Made by a program: the position numbers and the translations under genes | Assembly: GCF_024055895.1 (NCBI RefSeq) | Contig: NZ_JAMXLE010000001.1 | Location: 434,001-498,000 of the forward strand | Direction of reading: 5' to 3' | Source of the DNA: Rhizobium sp. L1K21 | Lineage (GTDB): Bacteria > Pseudomonadota > Alphaproteobacteria > Rhizobiales > Rhizobiaceae | Length of the DNA: 64,000 nucleotides | Notes under the pieces: model-generated | Told to the model about the DNA's origin: nothing | What the model saw: only the letters and a program-made list of their open reading frames with translations | Databases searched by the model: none | Part shown: piece after piece, positions 12,130-21,695 of the stretch | How positions within the stretch are numbered: the stretch's first letter is position 1 | How the letters are laid out: the number at the start of each line of letters is the position of its first letter

Positions 12130-15121
12130 TGATGCGGCTTCCTTCCTTGTCAACGAAGACCGTGTCGGTGACTTCCACGGCGATTGTTTCTTTTTCCATC
12201 GGGATATAGAGCGTTTCGCCCTTGCGCTTGTGGCCATCGACGACCACGGCAAGTGCAATGGAAGAACCGAGATGTTCTGACCAGTAAGACGAGGTGACGT
12301 GGCCGATCATGGTCATGGGCTTGGCCTGATTGGGGTCTGCAACGATCTGCGCACCTTCTTCCAGAACCACCTTCGGATTGCGTGTCTTCAAGCCGACCAA
12401 CTGCTTGCGCCCTTCGGCAACAAGGTCAGGACGTTTCAGGCCGCGGATACCGACGAAATCGGTTTTCTTTTTCGAAACCGTCCAGCCAAGGCCTGCATCG
12501 TAGGGCGTGACGGTGCCGTCCGTATCCTGGCCGACGATGATATAACCCTTTTCGGCGCGCAAGACGTGCATCGTCTCCGTGCCGTAGGCGCAGCCGCCGG
12601 CTGCTTCCACGCGCTCGTAGAGCGCATCCCAAAGGGCGGGACCGAAGTCAGCTGGGACGTTGATTTCGTAGCCCAGTTCACCGGCAAAGGTCATGCGGAA
12701 GAGACGGGCGGGAACGCCGCCCAGTACCTTGCATTCCACCACGCTCATGAAGGGCAGGCCTTCATTGGAAATATCCTGATCGTCAACGATTGGCGCGATG
12801 ACTTCGCGGGCTTTTGGACCCTGAATGGCAACAGTTGCCCATTGTTCGGACGTGGAGGTGAGCCAGACCTTCAGATGCGGGAATTCCGTCTGCAGATAGT
12901 CTTCCATGTGCTGGAGGACGCGCGGTGCACCGCCGGTGGTGGTGGTGACGTGGAAACGGTCTTCGGCCAGACGTCCGACAACGCCGTCGTCATAGATGAA
13001 GCCGTCTTCACGCAGCATGATGCCGTATTTCGCACGGCCGGGTTTCAGCGAGTCCCATGCATTGGTGTACATGAGATCGAGGAACTTGGCGGCATCCGGG
13101 CCCACCACTTCAATCTTGCCGAGGGTGGAGGCATCGAACATGCCGACCGTTTCGCGAACGGTCTTGCACTCGCGGTTGACGGCCGCATGCATGTCTTCGC
13201 CCGCACGCGGGAAGAACCATGCGCGCTTCCACTGACCAACATCTTCGAAGACAGCGCCGAGTGCGGCTTCCTGATCGTGCATCGGGGTCTTGCGGGTTGG
13301 ATCAAACAGCGATCCACGCGCGTGGTTGATGATCGTGCCGAAGGTGACCGGAGTATAAGGTGCGCGGAAGGTGGTGAGGCCCACTTCCGGGATATCCTTG
13401 CCCAGTGCTTCAGCAGCAATTGCCAGACCATGCATGTTGGACAGCTTGCCCTGGTCGGAGGCCATGCCATTCGTGGTGAAGCGCTTGATGTGTTCAATCG
13501 AGCGCATGCCTTCACGCACGGCCAGGCGGATATCCTTGGCGCAAACGTCGTTCTGGAAGTCGATGAAGGCCTTGGCCACCGTATCGGGGCCTGCACCTTC
13601 GGATGCGCCAACCATGCCGCCGGTCCATTCGAATGCGGTTTCGGTGTTGAGGCTCAGCTTTTCGGCGTCTGCGGCGGCGCCTGCTGCGCGCGCCATCAGT
13701 TCGCCTGCACCAAGGGCTTCCTCAACCGTGTTGGCAAGGCCGTCGGTTCCGTTGCATGCGCCGACTGCGAGGCAGTCCTGTGCATGGGTGCCCGGGACGA
13801 AACGTGCATTGTCTGCATCCCAGGTCAGCTTGCCGCGCGATTGGGAGAAGAGGTGGACGGAGGGCGTCCAGCCGGCCGACATGATGAGGGCGTCGATTTC
13901 GTATTTTGTCGTCGTCCCCTTGGTGCTGCGGCCAACCGTCATGGAGGTCACGCGCAGGCGGCCGGAGGTTTTGATCACCGCATGACCGGTCAGCACTTTG
14001 ATGCCAAGTGCGGCCGCTTCTGCCATGACTGCGTCGCCAGGCTTTTCACGGGTGTCGACAATGGCCGGGATTTCGACGCCGGCGCGCTTGAGGTCGAAGG
14101 CGGCCTCGTAAGCTGAATCGTGGGCGGTGTAGACGCCGACCTTCTTGCCCACTGCAACGCCGTAGTGGTTGAGATAGGTGCGGGCGGCAGAGGCGAGCAG
14201 GATGCCCGGACGGTCGTTGCCGTCAAACACCATGTGCCGTTCGATGGCGCCGGTTGCCAGAATGACGCGCTTGGCGCGGACCTGCCACAGACGCTCGCGC
14301 GGTGCAGACTTTTCCACCATCGCCTGGTGGTCGGTGATGCGCTCGGTGAGGCTTATGAAATTCTGCGCATAATAACCGAACGCCGTCGTGCGGGTCAGCA
14401 GGCGGACATTGTCCATGGCGGCAAGCTTTTGCGCCGTCTTCTGGGCCCATTCAAAACCCGGCATGCCGTCAACGGTTGTGCCTGCTTCATAATGAAGTGC
14501 GCCACCGACTTCCGGCTGCTCGTCACAGATGATGACGCTGGCGCCGGTCTGTGCGGCGGCCAATGCTGCCGAGAGACCGGCAATGCCAGCGCCCACGATC
14601 AGAACGTCGCAATGGGCATAGCGGTTGGCATAATGATCGGTGTCGGCTTCCTTCGGCGCGACACCGAGGCCGGCGGCTGCGCGGATGAAGGGCTCGTAGA
14701 CATGCTTCCAGGCAGCCTTTGGCCACATGAAGGTCTTGTAGTAGAAGCCGGCGGAGAAGAAGGGTGCGCCGAGATTGTTCACTGCGCCGATATCGTATTC
14801 CAGCGAGGGCCAGCGGTTCTGCGAATTGGTCTTCAGACCTTCGAAGATTTCCTGCACCGTGGCGCGCACGTTCGGCTGTTCGCGGGTTGCGTCGCGGGCG
14901 ACATTGATCAGCGCATTCGGCTCTTCGGAACCGGCGGAGATCGGACCGCGCGGGCGGTGATATTTGAACGACCGGCCCATGAGGTGGACGCCGTGGGCCA
15001 AAAGTGCGGAGGCGACCGTGTCGCCTTCAAGCCCGGTGTAGAACTTTCCGTCGAAGGAAAAGCGCGCCTGGCGGGCCGGGGTGAGCCGGCCCTTGCCGGC
15101 AATGCGGTATGCGCCGCTCAT
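12122..15121 (-). CDS. soxA: Sarcosine oxidase alpha subunit
   Basis: Large subunit (999 residues) of the heterotetrameric enzyme. In order it has an N-terminal ferredoxin-like segment (FSFDGKFYTGLEGDTVASAL), a dinucleotide-binding domain with the GAGIAGLSAA fingerprint near residue 170 that holds NAD+, and a C-terminal aminomethyltransferase-like (GCV_T) domain from about residue 600, where tetrahydrofolate accepts the methyl carbon. The ATG at 15121 overlaps the soxD stop by 4 bases. A longer frame upstream lies inside soxD and was not used. The opposite strand has several long open frames, which are codon-bias shadows. Confidence 0.95.
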   Translation of the reverse strand: MSGAYRIAGKGRLTPARQARFSFDGKFYTGLEGDTVASALLAHGVHLMGRSFKYHRPRGPISAGSEEPNALINVARDATREQPNVRATVQEIFEGLKTNSQNRWPSLEYDIGAVNNLGAPFFSAGFYYKTFMWPKAAWKHVYEPFIRAAAGLGVAPKEADTDHYANRYAHCDVLIVGAGIAGLSAALAAAQTGASVIICDEQPEVGGALHYEAGTTVDGMPGFEWAQKTAQKLAAMDNVRLLTRTTAFGYYAQNFISLTERITDHQAMVEKSAPRERLWQVRAKRVILATGAIERHMVFDGNDRPGILLASAARTYLNHYGVAVGKKVGVYTAHDSAYEAAFDLKRAGVEIPAIVDTREKPGDAVMAEAAALGIKVLTGHAVIKTSGRLRVTSMTVGRSTKGTTTKYEIDALIMSAGWTPSVHLFSQSRGKLTWDADNARFVPGTHAQDCLAVGACNGTDGLANTVEEALGAGELMARAAGAAADAEKLSLNTETAFEWTGGMVGASEGAGPDTVAKAFIDFQNDVCAKDIRLAVREGMRSIEHIKRFTTNGMASDQGKLSNMHGLAIAAEALGKDIPEVGLTTFRAPYTPVTFGTIINHARGSLFDPTRKTPMHDQEAALGAVFEDVGQWKRAWFFPRAGEDMHAAVNRECKTVRETVGMFDASTLGKIEVVGPDAAKFLDLMYTNAWDSLKPGRAKYGIMLREDGFIYDDGVVGRLAEDRFHVTTTTGGAPRVLQHMEDYLQTEFPHLKVWLTSTSEQWATVAIQGPKAREVIAPIVDDQDISNEGLPFMSVVECKVLGGVPARLFRMTFAGELGYEINVPADFGPALWDALYERVEAAGGCAYGTETMHVLRAEKGYIIVGQDTDGTVTPYDAGLGWTVSKKKTDFVGIRGLKRPDLVAEGRKQLVGLKTRNPKVVLEEGAQIVADPNQAKPMTMIGHVTSSYWSEHLGSSIALAVVVDGHKRKGETLYIPMEKETIAVEVTDTVFVDKEGSRINV

Positions 15122-15429
15122 TGGGATTCTCCAGACTCGAGGCCGAGTTCGGCAAGCGTCGGTTTGGGCTCGCCTGCCTTGTAGACCTTGATGAACTTGT
15201 CGGTGACGGTGTGGCGGGCCGCATTGAAGAAGCGACCGCAACCATGGGCGTGACGCCAGCGTTCGAAGGTGACACCCTTCTCGTTGGAGCGGATGAAGAA
15301 ATAGGCTTCAAACTCTTCGTCGGAGATGTCCGCAATATTTGTCGGACGGGCGATATGGGCTTCGCCGCCGTGACGGAATTCGGTTTCCGGGCGCTCTTCC
15401 TGGCAATAGGGGCAGTGGATCAAAAGCAT
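15118..15429 (-). CDS. soxD: Sarcosine oxidase delta subunit
   Basis: The zinc-binding small subunit (103 residues). The N-terminal HCPYC pair and the later HAHGCGRFFNAARHTV segment supply the Cys and His ligands expected for SoxD. It lies 22 bases after soxB and overlaps soxA by 4 bases, the standard B-D-A-G order. The full length matches the family, and no key Cys is missing. Confidence 0.94.
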   Translation of the reverse strand: MLLIHCPYCQEERPETEFRHGGEAHIARPTNIADISDEEFEAYFFIRSNEKGVTFERWRHAHGCGRFFNAARHTVTDKFIKVYKAGEPKPTLAELGLESGESQ

Positions 15430-15451
15430 TTTGTTGCTTCCTTCGTTCTAA

Positions 15452-16705
15452 TCAGTGCGCCACGGCTGCAGCTGCAGCCTCGTCGATCAGGCGGCCCGTA
15501 CGGAACCGGTCGAGGGTGAAGGGGGCATTGGCCTTGTGCGGCTCGTCGCGCGCAATCGTATGTGCGAATGCGTGCGCGGAGCCCGGCGTTGCCTTGAAGC
15601 CGCCCGTACCCCAGCCACAGTTCACGAAAAGACCCGGAACCGGCGTCTTCGACAGGATCGGTGAGCGGTCCGGCGTCACGTCCACGATGCCGCCCCAGGA
15701 GCGCATCATCTTGACGCGGGTGAACATGGGGAAGAGTTCGCAGATGGCATCGAGCGTGTGGTTGATGATGTGCAGGCCGCCGGTCTGGGAATAGGAGGGG
15801 TACTGGTCGGTACCGGCACCGATCACCAGTTCGCCCTTGTCCGACTGCGAGATATAGGCGTGAACCGTGTTGGACATCACCACGCAGGGGAAGACCGGCT
15901 TCAGCGGTTCGGAAACCAGCGCCTGCAGCGGATAGGAGGTCAGCGGCATGCGAATGCCGGCCATTTCCATGACAACGGAGGTATTGCCGGCTGCAACGAC
16001 GCCGATCTTCTTGGTGCCGATGTGACCTTTCGTGGTTTCAACGCCGGTGACTTCGCCGTTCGGGCCGCGGGTGATGCCGGTGACTTCGCAATTCTGGATG
16101 ATGTGAACGCCGCGGTCGTTGGCTGCACGTGCATAACCCCAGGCAACCGCATCGTGGCGGGCGGTGCCGCCGGTGCGCTGCAATGCGCCGCCCATGATGG
16201 GATAACGCGACGTCTTGGAAATGTTCAGCGGTGGACAGAATTCCTTCGCCTGTTCCGGTGTCAGCCATTCATTGGGAATGCCGTTCAACCGGTTGGCGTG
16301 GATGTGGCGCTTGAAGCTTTGAACGTCGTGAACGTTGTGCGCAAGCATGAGAACGCCGCGTTCAGAATACATGACGTTGTAATTGAGGTCCTGCGACAGG
16401 CCATCCCACAGACGGTGCGCGTGGCCGTAAATGCCCGCACTTTCGTCGTAGAGATAGTTGGAGCGGATGATGGTGGTGTTACGGCCCGTGTTGCCGCCAC
16501 CCAGCCAGCCTTTCTCGATCACGGCAACATTGGTGATGCCGTGTTCCTTGGCCAGATAATAGGCCGTGCCGAGGCCGTGGCCACCTGCACCAATGATGAT
16601 CACATCATAGTCCTTGCGCGGTTCGGGGGAGGTCCATTGAGCCTCCCAGCCCTTATGCTGACGCATGGCTTCACGTGCGATGGCAAACGCTGAAAATTTC
16701 CGCAT
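15452..16705 (-). CDS. soxB: Sarcosine oxidase beta subunit
   Basis: FAD/FMN-binding catalytic subunit (417 residues). It has the N-terminal FAD fingerprint [18 protein letters not shown], then [19 protein letters not shown], and the segment [12 protein letters not shown] whose His is the expected covalent FMN attachment site in this family. The chosen ATG at 16705 gives the family N-terminus [14 protein letters not shown]; a frame extension of 28 codons upstream has no support. First gene of the operon. The glyA and formyltetrahydrofolate genes often linked to sox operons are not in this window. Confidence 0.95.
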   Translation of the reverse strand: MRKFSAFAIAREAMRQHKGWEAQWTSPEPRKDYDVIIIGAGGHGLGTAYYLAKEHGITNVAVIEKGWLGGGNTGRNTTIIRSNYLYDESAGIYGHAHRLWDGLSQDLNYNVMYSERGVLMLAHNVHDVQSFKRHIHANRLNGIPNEWLTPEQAKEFCPPLNISKTSRYPIMGGALQRTGGTARHDAVAWGYARAANDRGVHIIQNCEVTGITRGPNGEVTGVETTKGHIGTKKIGVVAAGNTSVVMEMAGIRMPLTSYPLQALVSEPLKPVFPCVVMSNTVHAYISQSDKGELVIGAGTDQYPSYSQTGGLHIINHTLDAICELFPMFTRVKMMRSWGGIVDVTPDRSPILSKTPVPGLFVNCGWGTGGFKATPGSAHAFAHTIARDEPHKANAPFTLDRFRTGRLIDEAAAAAVAH

Positions 16706-17026
16706 TTTCTCTTCCAGGTAAGAATGGAGCGACAGGTCGCTTTGTTGCGCCTTTTCCAGTAGAAAAAAGCAAATATCGGCGGCACGCAATTGCTCTTTTG
16801 CGACGCATTACCCTATCGGTTTCGACAAGGGACAGAATGTCTCAGTTGCAACCGGGTTTCGCAGGCCAGTTTTTCGCATTTTTGCCCCATCCCTGCTGGA
16901 CTTTGAAGGACGCTTCTGCTAATTGAGCCGCCAATCGCGAGTCCTGTGGCTGCGCGAACGCAACGTATTGCTTCCAGTCGAGGGACTGGAAAAGCGCAAC
17001 CAAAGTTTAAAGGAACGGGATTTAAC
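16706..17026. promoter_or_regulatory. Divergent intergenic region soxB / rpsU
   Basis: A 321-base spacer between the divergent soxB and rpsU starts must contain both promoters. I see no open frame of coding character and no clear operator. The last 20 bases hold the rpsU ribosome-binding site AAAGGAA at about 17009-17015. Confidence 0.4.
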
Positions 17027-17254
17027 GTGCAGGTACTTGTCCGCGACAACAATGTTGATCAGGCTCTCCGCGCTCTGAAGAAGAAGATGCAGCGCGAAGG
17101 TATTTTCCGCGAAATGAAGATGCGCGACTACTATGAGAAGCCGTCGCAGAAGCGCGCTCGCGAAAAGGCTGAAGCCATTCGGCGCGTGCGCAAGCTGGCT
17201 CGCAAGCGTCTTCAGCGCGAAGGTCTTGTCGGCGGACGCCCGGGCGCGCGTTAA
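17027..17254 (+). CDS. rpsU: 30S ribosomal protein S21
   Basis: A 75-residue basic protein of the small ribosomal subunit, which helps mRNA base-pairing at initiation. The sequence [20 protein letters not shown] at the N-terminus and the Lys/Arg-rich helical C-terminus are diagnostic. A GTG start at 17027 is chosen because it gives the conserved N-terminus and follows AAAGGAA at normal spacing; the frame is open further upstream without family similarity. A strong terminator follows within 40 bases. Confidence 0.95.
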   Translation: MQVLVRDNNVDQALRALKKKMQREGIFREMKMRDYYEKPSQKRAREKAEAIRRVRKLARKRLQREGLVGGRPGAR

Positions 17255-17289
17255 TTCGCCGTTATTTTGGCGTTATTGCTGTTTAACGA

Positions 17290-17327
17290 GGCGGTGGCGA
17301 GCTTGATCGCCGCCGCCTTTTCGTTTG
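17290..17327 (+). terminator. Rho-independent terminator of rpsU
   Basis: A GC-rich 10-bp stem (17290-17299 with 17308-17317, one G-U pair) with an 8-base loop, followed by TTTTCGTTTG. It lies 36 bases after the rpsU stop and isolates it from the TPR lipoprotein gene. Confidence 0.9.
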
Positions 17328-17390
17328 TTGTGGGACGGACATCAATTGAGGAGCGCCTTTTATGAGATTGGCGCGAAGGGGACATTGCAA

Positions 17391-18254
17391 GTGACTTTGA
17401 CGAATGACAACCGGACCTTTCACGGTAAAGCTCCTGCGCGCAAACGCTTTGGCGCTTATGCGTTGTTGATGGTTTCTGCCCTTGCAATGGCCGGCTGCTC
17501 GACCACGACCTCAAACGACATGATCCGAATCGATCGGGCCCAAGGCTCGGAAGAGAATATTGCATCACTGACGGCGGTGATTGCGGCCAACCCGAACGAC
17601 CCGGAAGCCTATAACTCACGTGGCTCGGCCCTGGGCAAGGCTGGACGTTTTTCCGAAGCGCTTGATGATTTCAACCGTGCCATCCAGCTGAATCCGCGTT
17701 TCTACCAGGCCTATGCAAATCGCGCGCTGATCTACCGCAACCAGGGCAAGCCCGTGGAAGCGGCGAATGACTATACGCAGGCGATCCGTATCAATCCCAG
17801 TTACGACACGGCCTATATCGGTCGTGGCGACATCTACCGTCAGGCCGGGCGGCTTGACGAGGCCATGGGCGACTTCAATCGCGCCATCGCCCTCGACACA
17901 ACAGACGGACGCGCCTATCACCGTCGCGGTCTGATTTACCAGAAGCTGAACCAGCACAATAAGGCGATCGACGATTTCTCCAGTGCGATCTCTCTGTCGT
18001 CGCGTTCGCCTGAGCCCTATAATGGGCGCGGAATATCCTATCTGGCGCTCGGCGATGACGACAACGCGTTTGCCGATTTCAACCACGCAATCGAGCTTGA
18101 CGATTCAATGGCTGAATCCTGGGCCAACCAGGCGCTTGTCTATGAACGTCGTGGCGACATGCGGCGCGCCTACAAGTCGTATCAGCATGCGCTCAATCTG
18201 GACCGCAAATATCAGCCCGCCATTGATGGCGTGGCGCGCACGCGCGGGCAATAA
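17391..18254 (+). CDS. TPR-repeat lipoprotein (NlpI-like)
   Basis: A 287-residue exported protein. It has an N-terminal basic and hydrophobic signal with a lipobox-like LAMAGC (Cys36), then about six tetratricopeptide repeats such as AYNSRGSALGKAGRFSEALD and AYANRALIYRNQGKPVEA. TPR lipoproteins of this type act as scaffolds for envelope enzymes; the partner here is unknown. The GTG at 17391 is preceded by a purine-rich site; an upstream TTG lies within the rpsU terminator and is unlikely to be used. Convergent with the AraC-type gene, with a 9-base gap. Confidence 0.85.
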   Translation: MTLTNDNRTFHGKAPARKRFGAYALLMVSALAMAGCSTTTSNDMIRIDRAQGSEENIASLTAVIAANPNDPEAYNSRGSALGKAGRFSEALDDFNRAIQLNPRFYQAYANRALIYRNQGKPVEAANDYTQAIRINPSYDTAYIGRGDIYRQAGRLDEAMGDFNRAIALDTTDGRAYHRRGLIYQKLNQHNKAIDDFSSAISLSSRSPEPYNGRGISYLALGDDDNAFADFNHAIELDDSMAESWANQALVYERRGDMRRAYKSYQHALNLDRKYQPAIDGVARTRGQ

Positions 18255-18263
18255 GAGCGCTTC

Positions 18264-19064
18264 TCAGGCCGCCTGGCGAAGATACCGGCTGGGGTTCTGG
18301 CCGGTCATGCGCTTGAACATGGTGGTGAAGGCAGCTGTCGTTTCATAGCCAAGGTCCAGGGCGATCATCGTCACCTGTTCTCCGTCGGTGAGCTTGGATA
18401 TGGCGGCCAGAATGCAGGCCTGCTGTCGCCATGTGGAAAAGCTCAAACCGGTTTCCTCCCTGAAAAGACGTGTGAATGTGCGTCGGCTGACGCCGATCTT
18501 TTCGGCCCAGCTGTCGATTTTGGCATCCTGCTGCGGCGCGCTCAAGAAGGACCGGCAAAGTGCGGCAAGCTTTTCGTACTGCGGCAGGGGCAGGCTGAAG
18601 GGCTTTTCCGGCAGGCGCGGAATTTCCTCGAGAATCAGGGCCAGTATGGCAGCGTCGCGGCTGGTCAGTTCGCCGGTCCTGGGCGCGCGAACGGCCTCGA
18701 GAATGAGGCTGCGCATGAGGTCTGTAAGGCCAACAACCCGGCTCGCTTCGGGCAGGGGAACACCAATGCCGGGCTTGACATAGATCGAGCGCATCGCGGT
18801 TGGCCCGCTCAGTTCTACGGAATGTTCGACACCGACAGGAATCCATAGCGCGTGATCCGGCGGCACGATCCACCGTCCCTGCGCGGTGGAGACCGCCGCC
18901 ATGCCGTTCAGGATATAGATCAGCTGAGCGCGGTTGTGCCGATGGGTAGGGATGAAATCTGCTGTCTCGTAATCGTGCGCCTTTGCCACAACAGATCTCT
19001 CAGCCGTGTCCAGCCAGTGCAGGCTAATCTGGTGCTCGACCTGTTTCGTGCTTTGATCCGTCAT
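18264..19064 (-). CDS. AraC-family transcriptional regulator
   Basis: A 266-residue regulator with an N-terminal cupin-like ligand domain (FIPTHRHNRAQLIYILNG) and a C-terminal double helix-turn-helix ending YETTAAFTTMFKRMTGQNPS. It is divergent from the MFS transporter gene across 113 bases, a layout typical of a local regulator of an exporter. The inducer is not predictable. Confidence 0.92.
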   Translation of the reverse strand: MTDQSTKQVEHQISLHWLDTAERSVVAKAHDYETADFIPTHRHNRAQLIYILNGMAAVSTAQGRWIVPPDHALWIPVGVEHSVELSGPTAMRSIYVKPGIGVPLPEASRVVGLTDLMRSLILEAVRAPRTGELTSRDAAILALILEEIPRLPEKPFSLPLPQYEKLAALCRSFLSAPQQDAKIDSWAEKIGVSRRTFTRLFREETGLSFSTWRQQACILAAISKLTDGEQVTMIALDLGYETTAAFTTMFKRMTGQNPSRYLRQAA

Positions 19065-19177
19065 TCGAATTCTGGCCCATTTAGGAAAATATTAGGCCAA
19101 TTCACAGAAGCAGGCAAATTCTTTCGCCTCTATCTTGCGCGTGACAATATTCAATTCGCTATCCTGGAGTTCAAAAA

Positions 19178-20407
19178 ATGGCGGAGATTACGAGTGATGG
19201 TGCGGCGCCGGCAGTGAGGACGACCGCCTTTGCGGTCATCGGCGCGGTCAGCTTTTGCCATCTGCTGAACGATATGATGCAGTCGCTTCTGGCGGGGATC
19301 TATCCCATCTTGAAGCAGGAATACGCGCTTGATTTCGGGCAGGTGGGTCTGATGACGCTGACCTTTCAGGTGACGGCGTCGCTGTTGCAGCCCTTGGTCG
19401 GCATCTACACCGACAAACGACCGCAGCCGCGGTCTCTGGCGATTTCCATGGGCTTTACCTTCTGCGGGCTCATCATGCTGGCTTTCGTTCATCGCTTTGA
19501 ACTGATGCTGATCGCAAGCGCATTGATCGGTGTGGGATCATCGGTGTTTCATCCCGAATCAGCGCGCGTGGTGCGCATGGCGGCAGGCGAGCGGCCCGGT
19601 CTTGCACAATCGCTGTTTCAGGTCGGCGGCAATTTCGGCACATCGCTTGGGCCACTGCTGGCGGCGTTCATTGTGCTGCCCAATGGACAGAAAAGCGTTG
19701 CCTGGTTTTCGCTGGCGGCCTTTCTGGCCATGGTGGTGCTTTGGCAGGTGGGGAACTGGTATCTGCGCAATCGGAATTCGAAGGCAAAGCGCTCTTCGTC
19801 GCATGCGTTCGTGCCTCTGCCGCGCAAGAAGGCATTGATCGGTTTGAGCCTTCTTGGTGCGTTGATATTCTCCAAATACGTCTATCTCGCGAGCCTGACG
19901 AACTATTACACGTTCTATCTCATGCACAGTTTTGGGCTGGACATCAAAGATGCGCAGCTCATGCTCTTCCTGTTCCTTGGCGCTGTCGCGGCTGGAACGG
20001 TGCTCGGCGGGCCGATTGGAGATCGGGTGGGGCGCAAGGTGGTGATCTGGATTTCCGTGCTGGGCGTGCTTCCCTTCACGCTCATGCTGCCCTATGCCAG
20101 CCTTTTCTGGACCGGTTTGCTTTCGGTTGTCATCGGCGCAATGCTGGCCTCGGCTTTCCCGGCAATCATCGTTTTCGCGCAGGAACTGGCACCGAATAAC
20201 GTGGGCCTTGTTTCGGGCTTTTTCTTTGGTTTTGCCTTTGGTGTGGGCGGCTTGGCTGCGGCGGCGCTGGGCGAGGTAGCAGATTGGAAGGGGATCGAAT
20301 TCGTCTATCAGATCTGCTCGTTTCTGCCGGCAATCGGCATATTGGCGATGTTCCTGCCGGATCCGAAGCGCGTTCGCCAGCCGCTTTCGAGCGCCGAAGC
20401 CGGTTGA
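19178..20407 (+). CDS. MFS transporter, fosmidomycin-resistance (Fsr)-like
   Basis: A 409-residue major facilitator with about twelve helices. The N-terminal HLLNDMMQSLLAGIYPILK, VGVGSSVFHPESARVVRMA and QVGGNFGTSLGPLLAAF resemble the Fsr/fosmidomycin-resistance group of drug exporters. The central loop is basic. It is divergent from an AraC regulator, which probably controls it. The substrate is inferred only from group membership; a role in solute efflux is likely. Confidence 0.87.
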   Translation: MAEITSDGAAPAVRTTAFAVIGAVSFCHLLNDMMQSLLAGIYPILKQEYALDFGQVGLMTLTFQVTASLLQPLVGIYTDKRPQPRSLAISMGFTFCGLIMLAFVHRFELMLIASALIGVGSSVFHPESARVVRMAAGERPGLAQSLFQVGGNFGTSLGPLLAAFIVLPNGQKSVAWFSLAAFLAMVVLWQVGNWYLRNRNSKAKRSSSHAFVPLPRKKALIGLSLLGALIFSKYVYLASLTNYYTFYLMHSFGLDIKDAQLMLFLFLGAVAAGTVLGGPIGDRVGRKVVIWISVLGVLPFTLMLPYASLFWTGLLSVVIGAMLASAFPAIIVFAQELAPNNVGLVSGFFFGFAFGVGGLAAAALGEVADWKGIEFVYQICSFLPAIGILAMFLPDPKRVRQPLSSAEAG

Positions 20408-20436
20408 GCGAGCGTTGCTTTCGTCGTCACCAAAAC

Positions 20437-20467
20437 AAAAGCCGGGTCGCTTTACGGCCCGGCTTTT
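20437..20467. terminator. Bidirectional rho-independent terminator
   Basis: A 10-bp perfect stem (20437-20446 AAAAGCCGGG with 20458-20467) with A-runs on one side and T-runs on the other, so it can serve both the MFS gene (plus) and the convergent cytochrome-oxidase-like gene (minus). Confidence 0.9.
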
Positions 20468-20490
20468 TCAGTTTCATCTTCGCTTTTCGA

Positions 20491-20721
20491 TCAGCGCAGC
20501 AGGTAAACACCGACAACACACAGCAGGAAAAAGAGAATGACGCTGGAAATCATGCCGGCGGCTGTGAAGAAACCTGCAGCCATGGAAATCAGCAGTGCGA
20601 CGACGACAAGCGTGCCGTATTTGGTCGCATTGATGAAGCCGTTGTAGGATTTCTCGTGTTCGGCGTAGTCCATCGGGGCGCCAAGTTCTACGGGGCCGGA
20701 CTGATGATTATGATCAGACAT
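20491..20721 (-). CDS. Aa3-type cytochrome c oxidase subunit IV-like protein
   Basis: A 76-residue protein with a soluble N-terminus (DYAEHEKSYNGFINATKYGT) and one or two C-terminal membrane helices. It matches the small alphaproteobacterial aa3-type oxidase subunit IV family, in which EHEKTY...F is conserved. The ATG at 20721 follows AGGGAGAAA at good spacing. The frame is open upstream but without similarity. No other oxidase gene is nearby. Confidence 0.85.
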   Translation of the reverse strand: MSDHNHQSGPVELGAPMDYAEHEKSYNGFINATKYGTLVVVALLISMAAGFFTAAGMISSVILFFLLCVVGVYLLR

Positions 20722-21116
20722 TGCGTTTCTCCCTGCGATCGCTCTTTCCAGCTGACGGAAAGTCCATAACTGTGCCTTGAACCCGGTGCTTTCGGGACAA
20801 GATAAAATCTGTTCATTTCCCGCATTACACAAAGCGCTGAAAAAGCGCAACGCACGCGGCATCCCAATTGAGGAATTTGCGCCTTTTTCCATCAAAGGCT
20901 CTGCGGGAGAGCGACGGAAGGTGAGCAATTGGTCTAATATGTCTGAATATTCGGGTCTCAGTCTTTACAAATTCGGCGCGCATGAACATAAACCTGAGCG
21001 AGGTGTCATGTTGGGATAAAGCCGAACGCAAAAGAATACGGCGTCCTGAACATGTGGTTGGCTGGGTTTCCGAGCGCCGTGAGGCTGAGGGGGTCCTAAA
21101 AAACAGGGGGGAATGA
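20722..21116. other. Intergenic region before the TRAP permease operon
   Basis: A 395-base non-coding spacer between the divergent subunit-IV-like gene and dctQ. It holds a small hairpin near 20833-20847 (GCGCT/AGCGC), a purine-rich dctQ ribosome-binding site (AGGGGGG just before 21112) and no frame of coding character. I could not identify an operator with confidence. Confidence 0.4.
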
Positions 21117-21695
21117 ATGTCCATCTTATTGGGCTTGAGTACCGTCATCGACAAGATAACTGCGGCGGTCGGCAAGTCGGTTTCGTGGCTGATATTGGTC
21201 GCGGTACTGATCAGCGCCGGCAATGCGGTGGTGCGCAAAGCATTCGATATCTCGTCGAATGCATGGCTGGAAGCGCAATGGTATCTCTTTGGTGCCGTCT
21301 TCATGCTGGCAGCTGCCTATGCGCTGCAGAAAAACGAGCATATTCGCATTGACGTTCTGTCTTCCAGCTGGAGCAAGAAGACGCGCGACATCATTGATCT
21401 GGTTCTCCATATCATCTTCCTGATGCCCTTCGTCACATTGATGGCGTATCTTTCCTGGGCTCCCTTCATTCGCTCCTACACATCCGGGGAAGTGTCTTTC
21501 AATGCCGGTGGCTTGATTGTCTGGCCGGCCAAGGCCTTCATCGTCGTTGGTTTCGTGCTTTTGTGGTTTCAGGCGATTTCCGAAATCATCAAGCGTTACG
21601 CCATCGTGACTGGCCGGTTGGTTGATGATGCCGAATTTGAAGGCGATCATCCATCGAGTCCGCATCACAGCCTGATGCAAGAGGGGGATAAGTAA
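21117..21695 (+). CDS. TRAP transporter small permease subunit (DctQ family)
   Basis: A 192-residue membrane protein with four helices, the small subunit of a tripartite ATP-independent periplasmic transporter. The segment WLEAQWYLFGAVFMLAAAYA, followed by NEHIRIDVL, is the DctQ signature. It is coupled to dctM, whose ATG begins 1 base after its stop. The periplasmic binding protein expected beside it is missing; the only DctP-type gene in view lies at 40182. An ATG at 21113 is out of frame, so 21117 is used. Confidence 0.92.
   Translation: MSILLGLSTVIDKITAAVGKSVSWLILVAVLISAGNAVVRKAFDISSNAWLEAQWYLFGAVFMLAAAYALQKNEHIRIDVLSSSWSKKTRDIIDLVLHIIFLMPFVTLMAYLSWAPFIRSYTSGEVSFNAGGLIVWPAKAFIVVGFVLLWFQAISEIIKRYAIVTGRLVDDAEFEGDHPSSPHHSLMQEGDK

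Noticed and set aside
12299-14116. 605-codon open frame on the plus strand inside soxA
   Set aside because: It lies antisense to a well-matched SoxA sequence; high GC and codon bias give long antisense frames, and it has no family features.
11584-16705. Sulfur-oxidation sox genes
   Set aside because: The genes called sox here are sarcosine oxidase subunits by sequence (GCV_T-like, FAD/FMN and zinc subunits), not thiosulfate oxidation genes.
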